A program made the position numbers and the translations under genes. From Neisseriaceae bacterium (GTDB lineage: Bacteria; Pseudomonadota; Gammaproteobacteria; Burkholderiales; Neisseriaceae), in NCBI GenBank assembly GCA_030151665.1, contig JASLDB010000004.1, positions 1-7,769 on the forward strand: 7,769 nucleotides of DNA, written 5' to 3'. The notes under the pieces are model-generated. The model had not been told where the DNA came from, ran no database searches, and saw nothing but the letters and a program-made list of their open reading frames with translations. Position 1 is the first letter of the stretch, and every line of letters starts with the position of its first letter. Positions 1 through 3,769 of this stretch are shown one piece after another.

Positions 1-63
1 TTTGCGATTCGTGAAGGTGGCCGTACCGTAGGTGCTGGCGTTGTTTCTTCAGTTATCGCTTAA
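1..63 (+). CDS. tuf: Elongation factor Tu, C-terminal 20 residues (partial)
   Basis: The window opens inside a reading frame that gives 20 residues, FAIREGG followed by RTVGAGVVSSVIA, and stops at TAA (61-63). This is the characteristic end of EF-Tu domain III; FAIREGGRTVGAGVV is nearly invariant in bacteria, and the SSVIA tail matches what I recall for Neisseria. EF-Tu is the GTPase that delivers aminoacyl-tRNA to the ribosome. Only 9 nt separate the stop from the tRNA-Trp gene, so the two are probably on one transcript that is cut to release the tRNA. The rest of the gene lies left of the window. Whether this is the only tuf copy cannot be seen. Confidence 0.95.
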   Translation, partial: FAIREGGRTVGAGVVSSVIA

Positions 64-72
64 TAGATTAAT

Positions 73-148
73 AGGCCAATAGCTCAATTGGTAGAGTATC
101 GGTCTCCAAAACCGAGGGTTGGGGGTTCGACACCCTCTTGGCCTGCCA
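73..148 (+). tRNA. tRNA-Trp (anticodon CCA)
   Basis: This 76-nt gene folds as a complete cloverleaf. The acceptor stem AGGCCAA (73-79) pairs perfectly with TTGGCCT (138-144), followed by discriminator G145 and an encoded CCA (146-148). The D stem is GCTC (82-85) with GAGT (94-97). The anticodon stem TCGGT (99-103) pairs with ACCGA (111-115) around loop CTCCAAA, giving anticodon CCA at 106-108. The T stem GGGGG (121-125) pairs with CCCTC (133-137) around loop TTCGACA. The anticodon reads UGG as tryptophan and is not a suppressor. Placement between tuf and secE is the usual arrangement at this locus. Confidence 0.97.
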
Positions 149-152
149 AATC

Positions 153-185
153 AAACTAATCGGCCTTGTGCCGATTAGTTTTTTT
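153..185 (+). terminator. Strong intrinsic terminator after tuf/tRNA-Trp
   Basis: A perfect 12-bp inverted repeat, AAACTAATCGGC (153-164) with GCCGATTAGTTT (170-181), encloses loop CTTGT and runs into a T tract (179-185). This is a textbook Rho-independent terminator for the tuf–tRNA-Trp transcript. It ends only 20 nt before the secE start codon, so secE must be reached by read-through or by a promoter overlapping the hairpin. Confidence 0.92.
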
Positions 186-205
186 GTATTTAAAGAAGAG
201 GGTAA

Positions 206-667
206 ATGGATAGCAAAAATCTACAAGAAAGCCCAGTGAAAACGAAGCTGACTGCTAAGCAATCTAAAGCTGAGTTGAAGTTAAAAGCCCAGGATGAGCA
301 ATTGAAGCACCAAAAAATGGACAAGATTAAGTTTTTCTTGGCCATTATTGTTGCTTCTGCATCTGTGTGGGGTTATTACGCTTTGGATGGCAAGATGCCG
401 AAATTGGCGGTCGCAGCTTTGCCGATTGTGGGCGTTGCGGTTGCTTTGGCAATGGTATTTTTCTGGTGCGACATGGGTAAGCGTTTGACTGCTTACATTA
501 AAGATTCTTATGTTGAACTGAAAAAAGTGGTTTGGCCTGAGCGCAATGATGCCATTAAAACAACATTGTACGTTGTGGCATTTGTAGCGGTTTTGGCAAT
601 GTTTATTTATCTAGCGGATGCATCGATTTCTTGGCTGTTCTTTGATGTGTTGTTGAAAAGGGGTTAA
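206..667 (+). CDS. secE: Preprotein translocase subunit SecE
   Basis: SecE is the small essential subunit of the SecYEG channel in the inner membrane, which exports proteins and inserts membrane proteins. The 153-residue product has a charged, lysine-rich N-terminus (1-42). Three hydrophobic segments follow at about 43-60, 68-88 and 120-147, the three-helix layout of E. coli SecE. Between the second and third lies the family signature ELKKVVWPER (104-113), the amphipathic helix that clamps SecY. The start at 206 is preceded by GAGGG (198-202). An internal Met38 would also keep all three helices but has no clear ribosome binding site. nusG begins 2 nt after the stop, so the two are co-transcribed. 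The product is slightly longer than E. coli SecE because of the N-terminal extension. Confidence 0.95.
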   Translation: MDSKNLQESPVKTKLTAKQSKAELKLKAQDEQLKHQKMDKIKFFLAIIVASASVWGYYALDGKMPKLAVAALPIVGVAVALAMVFFWCDMGKRLTAYIKDSYVELKKVVWPERNDAIKTTLYVVAFVAVLAMFIYLADASISWLFFDVLLKRG

Positions 668-669
668 GA

Positions 670-1203
670 ATGTCTAAACGCTGGTATGTGGTTCACGCCT
701 ACTCTGGTTTTGAGAAGAATGTACAAAAAACGCTAAAAGAGCGTATTGTACGTGAAGAGATGGAAGACTTGTTTGGTCAGGTTTTGGTACCTGTTGAAGA
801 GGTTGTGGACATTAAAAATGGTCGCCGTGTGGTGAGTGAGCGTAAATTTTATCCAGGTTATGTATTGGTTGAGATGGATTTGACCGATGATTCTTGGCAT
901 TTGGTAAAAAGCACACCGCGCGTAACAGGTTTCTTGGGTGGTTCAGGTAATCGCCCTACGCCCATCTCTAAGCGCGAAGTTGATGCAATTATGCAACAGG
1001 TTCAAGCGGGTGGTGAAAAACCTCGTCCTAAAGTTGAGTTTGAGGTGGGTCAAAATGTTCGCGTAGCCGAAGGACCCTTTGCTGACTTTAATGGCGTGGT
1101 AGATGAAGTGAATTATGAGCGCAATAAATTGCGTGTTTCTGTGCAAATTTTTGGTCGCGAAACACCTGTTGAGCTTGATTTCTTGCAAGTGGAAAAAATT
1201 TAA
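670..1203 (+). CDS. nusG: Transcription termination/antitermination factor NusG
   Basis: NusG binds the RNA polymerase clamp, increases processivity, assists Rho-dependent termination and couples transcription to translation through ribosomal protein S10. The 177 residues match the usual length. The N-terminal NGN domain (about 1-118) carries WYVVHAYSGFE (5-15) and the RNA-polymerase-facing PGYVLVEM (62-69). The C-terminal KOW domain (about 123-177) carries FADFNGVVDEV (138-148) and ends VELDFLQVEKI, nearly the same as in E. coli. The ribosome binding site AAGGGG (658-663) lies inside the last codons of secE, so the two are probably translationally coupled. No terminator of convincing strength follows; a promoter-like sequence for the next operon begins 24 nt downstream. 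Confidence 0.97.
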   Translation: MSKRWYVVHAYSGFEKNVQKTLKERIVREEMEDLFGQVLVPVEEVVDIKNGRRVVSERKFYPGYVLVEMDLTDDSWHLVKSTPRVTGFLGGSGNRPTPISKREVDAIMQQVQAGGEKPRPKVEFEVGQNVRVAEGPFADFNGVVDEVNYERNKLRVSVQIFGRETPVELDFLQVEKI

Positions 1204-1226
1204 TCGCATTTGATTTTATTGGCTAC

Positions 1227-1255
1227 TTGCTAGAGTGTTGATTTTCGATTAAAAT
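1227..1255 (+). promoter_or_regulatory. Candidate sigma-70 promoter for rplKA(JL)
   Basis: TTGCTA (1227-1232, 4 of 6 consensus bases) is separated by exactly 17 nt from TAAAAT (1250-1255, 5 of 6). Transcription would start near 1262 and give a leader of about 60 nt before rplK. The position matches the known L11 operon promoter of E. coli, between nusG and rplK. A short inverted repeat, TCGATT/AATCGA (1245-1250 and 1256-1261), overlaps the -10 box; its significance is unclear. The call is by eye only. Confidence 0.6.
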
Positions 1256-1270
1256 AATCGACTTTCTTTG

Positions 1271-1300
1271 GGGAGCGGAATTTTGTGTCCGCGTTGACCC
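1271..1300 (+). promoter_or_regulatory. Candidate L1-binding autoregulatory site in the rplK leader
   Basis: The predicted leader folds into GCGGA (1275-1279) paired with TCCGC (1288-1292) around an 8-nt loop. A lower stem, GGG (1271-1273) with CCC (1298-1300), is separated from it by an asymmetric internal loop: A on the left, GTTGA on the right. In E. coli and other bacteria L1 represses its own operon by binding an mRNA structure of this kind, two short helices around an asymmetric loop that imitate its 23S rRNA site, located just before rplK. The location and shape fit. Base-level identity to the rRNA site has not been checked. Confidence 0.5.
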
Positions 1301-1320
1301 GTTTTTGGAGTATTAAACGA

Positions 1321-1752
1321 ATGGCTAAAAAGATTATTGGCTATATCAAGCTGCAAATTCCAGCTGGTAAAGCAAATCCATCTCCACCAGTAGGCCCAGC
1401 TTTGGGTCAACGTGGTTTGAACATCATGGAATTTTGTAAAGCGTTTAACGCACAAACTCAAGGCATGGAGCCTGGTTTGCCAGTTCCTGTTGTGATTACT
1501 GCATTTGCAGATAAATCATTCACGTTTGTGATGAAAACACCTCCAGCTGCAGTTTTGTTGAAAAAAGCTGCTGGCTTGCAAAAGGGTAGTGCTAATCCTT
1601 TGACTAACAAAGTTGGTACTGTAACTCGTGCGCAATTGGAAGAAATCGCTACAACTAAACAGCCTGATTTGACTGCTGCTGACATGGATGCTGCTGTACG
1701 CACCATCGCAGGTTCAGCTCGTTCAATGGGTCTTGATGTGGAGGGCGTGTAA
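1321..1752 (+). CDS. rplK: 50S ribosomal protein L11
   Basis: L11 binds 23S rRNA at the GTPase-associated centre at the base of the L12 stalk. It supports elongation-factor action and stringent RelA activation, and it helps form the thiostrepton site. The 143-residue product has the standard length. The N-terminal domain (about 1-70) carries the proline-rich signature KANPSPPVGPALGQRGLNI (17-35), and the RNA-binding C-terminal domain ends with GSARSMGLDV (131-140). The chosen ATG is preceded by GGAG (1307-1310) with 10-nt spacing, and MAKKIIGYIKLQIPAG aligns with family N-termini. An upstream in-frame GTG at 1285 is rejected because it lies inside the leader hairpin and has no ribosome binding site. 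rplA follows with no gap. Confidence 0.98.
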   Translation: MAKKIIGYIKLQIPAGKANPSPPVGPALGQRGLNIMEFCKAFNAQTQGMEPGLPVPVVITAFADKSFTFVMKTPPAAVLLKKAAGLQKGSANPLTNKVGTVTRAQLEEIATTKQPDLTAADMDAAVRTIAGSARSMGLDVEGV

Positions 1753-2448
1753 ATGGCTAAGATCTCTAAACGTTTACAAGCACTTCGTGCCAAAGTTGAT
1801 CCTAATAAATTGTACGATGCTAACGAAGCAATTTCTTTGGTAAAAGATGCTGCGACTGCTAAATTCAATGAATCTATCGATGTTTCGATTAACTTGGGTG
1901 TTGACCCTCGTAAATCTGACCAAGTTATCCGTGGCTCTGTAGTATTGCCTAAAGGTACTGGTAAAGTGACTCGCGTAGCTGTTTTCACTCAAGGTGCAAA
2001 CGCTGAAGCTGCTAAAGAAGCTGGTGCTGATATCGTTGGTTTCGAAGATTTGGCTGCTGAAGTTAAAGCAGGTAACTTGAACTTTGATGTGGTTATTGCT
2101 TCTCCTGATGCAATGCGTATCGTTGGTCAATTGGGTACCATCTTGGGTCCACGTGGCTTGATGCCTAACCCTAAAGTTGGCACTGTTACACCTAACGTTG
2201 CTGAAGCTGTTAAAAATGCCAAAGCTGGTCAAGTACAATACCGTACAGACAAAGCTGGTATTATTCACGCTACTATTGGTCGTGCTTCATTTGAAGCTGC
2301 TGATTTGCGCGAAAACTTTGACACTTTGTTAGATGCTTTGGTTAAAGCTAAACCTGCTGCTGCTAAAGGCCAATACTTGAAAAAAGTTGCCGTTTCTAGC
2401 ACCATGGGTGTTGGTGTTCGCATCGATACTAACAGCGTTAAAGATTAA
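1753..2448 (+). CDS. rplA: 50S ribosomal protein L1
   Basis: L1 forms the mobile L1 stalk of the 50S subunit, which helps move deacylated tRNA out of the E site, and it is the translational repressor of its own rplKA operon. The 231 residues match the usual length. Domain I is built from both ends (about 1-67 and 160-231) and domain II from the middle. The signature ILGPRGLMPNPKVGTVT (130-146) and the late TMGVG (217-221) are present. The ATG directly follows the rplK stop codon, and its ribosome binding site GGAGG (1740-1744) lies inside rplK. That arrangement gives translational coupling, so repressing L11 synthesis also lowers L1. Confidence 0.98.
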   Translation: MAKISKRLQALRAKVDPNKLYDANEAISLVKDAATAKFNESIDVSINLGVDPRKSDQVIRGSVVLPKGTGKVTRVAVFTQGANAEAAKEAGADIVGFEDLAAEVKAGNLNFDVVIASPDAMRIVGQLGTILGPRGLMPNPKVGTVTPNVAEAVKNAKAGQVQYRTDKAGIIHATIGRASFEAADLRENFDTLLDALVKAKPAAAKGQYLKKVAVSSTMGVGVRIDTNSVKD

Positions 2449-2461
2449 TGTTGTGAAATTT

Positions 2462-2519
2462 GGGCCGCTTGTCAGTTTGGCGGGTGGCCTCATTTGGGCT
2501 ACTTAATTTTTTTAAGTAG
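2462..2519 (+). other. Two hairpins upstream of the L10 leader core
   Basis: The first half of the 237-nt rplA–rplJ gap has no gene. It contains a 7-bp stem with two G-U pairs, GGGCCGC (2462-2468) with GTGGCCT (2484-2490). A perfect 8-bp stem follows, CTACTTAA (2499-2506) with TTAAGTAG (2512-2519), closed by five T residues. Neither is followed by a T tract, so neither looks like a terminator. They may be the 5' arms of the L10 leader fold. I found no convincing promoter in this stretch. Confidence 0.5.
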
Positions 2520-2520
2520 A

Positions 2521-2598
2521 TGTCCAAGACCGTAGGGATCGCACTAGCGATTTAATATTCCCCTACGCAGACGGTAGTCCCGAGAGAAGTATTCTCAA
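2521..2598 (+). promoter_or_regulatory. L10 ribosomal-protein leader (L10-L12 binding site)
   Basis: This untranslated segment has the architecture of the known L10 leader. ACC (2529-2531) pairs with GGT (2573-2575), stacked on GTAGGG (2532-2537) with CCCTAC (2561-2566). A one-sided GCAGAC bulge (2567-2572) has the form of a kink-turn. The helix encloses a perfect inner hairpin, ATCGC (2538-2542) with GCGAT (2547-2551). A further small stem, GAGAA/TTCTC (2584-2588 and 2592-2596), follows. In E. coli the L10-(L12)4 complex binds such a kink-turn and represses translation of rplJ and, by coupling, rplL. The placement directly before rplJ agrees. The 3' boundary is uncertain; the functional element may extend to the rplJ ribosome binding site. 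Confidence 0.8.
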
Positions 2599-2641
2599 GC
2601 TTGCTTGTAAAATGTCTTTTCCTTAGGTTGCCGCGCTGGTT

Positions 2642-2658
2642 GAAACACTTTGTGTTTC
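2642..2658 (+). other. Perfect hairpin just upstream of the rplJ ribosome binding site
   Basis: GAAACAC (2642-2648) pairs perfectly with GTGTTTC (2652-2658) over a 3-nt loop, 15 nt before the GGGAGGT ribosome binding site of rplJ. It lacks a real T tract, so it is more likely part of the leader fold or a spacer that keeps the binding site open than a terminator. A very similar palindrome occurs upstream of rpoB (3710-3722). Confidence 0.5.
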
Positions 2659-2685
2659 TTTGTTATTAACAGTGGGAGGTAGACC

Positions 2686-3186
2686 TTGAGTCTCAATATT
2701 GAAGCCAAAAAGGCAACGGTTGCTGAAATTAGCGAAGCTATCGCTAATGCGCAAACCCTAGTTGTTGCTGAATACCGCGGTATCAGTGTTGGTAGCATGA
2801 CTGAGCTACGTGCCAATGCTCGTAAAGAAGGCGTTTATTTACGCGTTCTTAAAAATACGATGGCTCGTCGCGCTGTTGAAGGAACTACATTTGCAGACTT
2901 GGCTGGTGAAATGACCGGTCCATTGGTTTATGCTGCATCTGAAGATCCTGTTGCTGCTGCAAAAGTATTGCACCAATTTGCAAAAAAAGATGAAAAACTT
3001 GTTATCAAAGCTGGCTCTTATAGCGGTGAAGTAATGAATGCTGCACAAGTTGCTGCCTTGGCGTCAATTCCAAGTCGCGACGAATTGTTGGCAAAATTGC
3101 TTTACGTTATGCAAGCGCCTGTTGCTGGTTTCGCTCGTGCGTTGGCTGCATTGTCAACCAAGAAATCAGAAGAAGAAGCAGCTTAA
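2686..3186 (+). CDS. rplJ: 50S ribosomal protein L10 (TTG start)
   Basis: L10 anchors L7/L12 dimers at the base of the factor-recruiting stalk of the 50S subunit and, with L12, represses its own mRNA. The 166 residues match the family length. The N-terminal rRNA-binding globular domain carries TLVVAEYRGISVGSMTELR (24-42) and LRVLKNTMARRAV (52-64). The C-terminal helix that binds L12 ends in an alanine- and lysine-rich tail, LAALSTKKSEEEAA. The start is TTG: it is preceded by a strong GGGAGGT (2674-2680) at 5-nt spacing, MSLNIEAKK matches related N-termini, and no in-frame ATG lies nearby. The 237-nt leader points to translational autoregulation. Confidence 0.97.
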   Translation: MSLNIEAKKATVAEISEAIANAQTLVVAEYRGISVGSMTELRANARKEGVYLRVLKNTMARRAVEGTTFADLAGEMTGPLVYAASEDPVAAAKVLHQFAKKDEKLVIKAGSYSGEVMNAAQVAALASIPSRDELLAKLLYVMQAPVAGFARALAALSTKKSEEEAA

Positions 3187-3244
3187 TTCATCTGTTTTTG
3201 TTAAAACAAATTATTTATATTCAATTATTTAGGAGTTTAATAGC

Positions 3245-3616
3245 ATGGCTATTACTAAAGAAGACATTTTAGAAGCAGTTGGTTCATTGACTGTAATGGA
3301 ATTGAACGACTTGGTTTCTGCGTTCGAAGAAAAATTTGGCGTTTCTGCTGCTGCTGTTGCTGTTGGTGGCGCTGCTGCTGGCGGTGCTGCTGCTGCTGAA
3401 GAAAAAACTGAATTTGACGTTGTTTTGACTGCTGCTGGCGATCAAAAAGTGGGCGTGATTAAAGTTGTTCGTGCAATCACTGGCTTGGGCTTGAAAGAAG
3501 CTAAAGACATGGTTGACGGCGCTCCTAAAACTGTTAAAGAAGGTGTTTCTAAAGCTGAAGCTGACGACATCGTTAAACAATTGGAAGAAGCTGGCGCTAA
3601 AGTCGAAATCAAATAA
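3245..3616 (+). CDS. rplL: 50S ribosomal protein L7/L12
   Basis: L7/L12 is the multi-copy stalk protein that recruits IF2, EF-Tu, EF-G and RF3 and stimulates their GTPase activity. The 123 residues match the family. The N-terminal dimerisation domain (about 1-33, ITKEDILEAVGSLTVMELNDL) is followed by an alanine/glycine hinge (about 35-52). The C-terminal factor-binding domain (about 56-123) includes KVGVIKVVRAITGLGLKEAKD (68-88). The ribosome binding site AGGAG (3231-3235) has 9-nt spacing and follows a strongly AT-rich 58-nt spacer after rplJ, which may favour the high initiation rate this protein needs. The hinge is encoded by runs of GCT, a normal low-complexity feature of the gene. Confidence 0.98.
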   Translation: MAITKEDILEAVGSLTVMELNDLVSAFEEKFGVSAAAVAVGGAAAGGAAAAEEKTEFDVVLTAAGDQKVGVIKVVRAITGLGLKEAKDMVDGAPKTVKEGVSKAEADDIVKQLEEAGAKVEIK

Positions 3617-3633
3617 GTTTGATTTTTCTTCCA

Positions 3634-3665
3634 GGGCTGGTAGCTTAAGGCTACCGGCCTTATTT
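3634..3665 (+). terminator. Attenuator-like hairpin between rplL and rpoB
   Basis: The arms GGCTGGTAGC (3635-3644) and GCTACCGGCC (3650-3659) form a 10-bp stem with one G-U pair around loop TTAAG, extendable by a further G-U pair (3634/3660). The following tract, TTATTT (3660-3665), is interrupted, so termination should be incomplete. In E. coli a partial terminator here lowers rpoBC transcription relative to rplJL. The remaining sequence to the rpoB start (3666-3769) holds only a small palindrome and the rpoB ribosome binding site. Confidence 0.8.
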
Positions 3666-3709
3666 CGCTTGTAAACCAGACGATTACTCATGGGCATTAC
3701 AAATGAAAA

Positions 3710-3722
3710 AAACACTGTGTTT
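3710..3722 (+). repeat. Short palindrome AAACACTGTGTTT upstream of rpoB
   Basis: This 13-nt palindrome could form a 5-bp stem with a 3-nt loop in the rpoB leader. It closely resembles the palindrome at 2643-2657 before rplJ (AAACAC and TGTGTTT arms with a slightly longer centre). Both sit in non-coding leaders of the same operon. The function is unknown and coincidence is possible because the sequence is short and AT-rich. Confidence 0.4.
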
Positions 3723-3769
3723 ATGATTAATAGCCTGCCAAATCCTCCCTTCCTTTGGAGACTCCGATA

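Noticed and set aside
73..148. tRNA-Trp as an amber suppressor explaining the rpoB stop
   Set aside because: The anticodon is a normal CCA; reading UAG would need CUA, and the expected residue is Leu, not Trp.
1285..1320. Upstream GTG start for rplK adding 12 residues
   Set aside because: It falls inside the leader hairpin, lacks a ribosome binding site, and the extra residues are not found in L11.
2451..2505. A separate promoter for rplJ in the rplA–rplJ gap (TTGTCA at 2469-2474)
   Set aside because: The -35-like TTGTCA is good, but nothing resembling a -10 box lies 16-18 nt downstream.
3198..3221. Promoter between rplJ and rplL (TTGTTA and TATATT)
   Set aside because: The spacer is only 12 nt. 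The TATATT is probably just part of the AT-rich spacer.
3697..3727. Promoter before rpoB (TATGAT at 3722-3727)
   Set aside because: No acceptable -35 box; the best candidate, TTACAA, is weak and 19 nt away.
3755..3769. Upstream TTG start for rpoB adding METPI
   Set aside because: This TTG overlaps the ribosome binding site itself and has none of its own. The ATG at 3770 has TTGGAG at 9-nt spacing and matches the family N-terminus.
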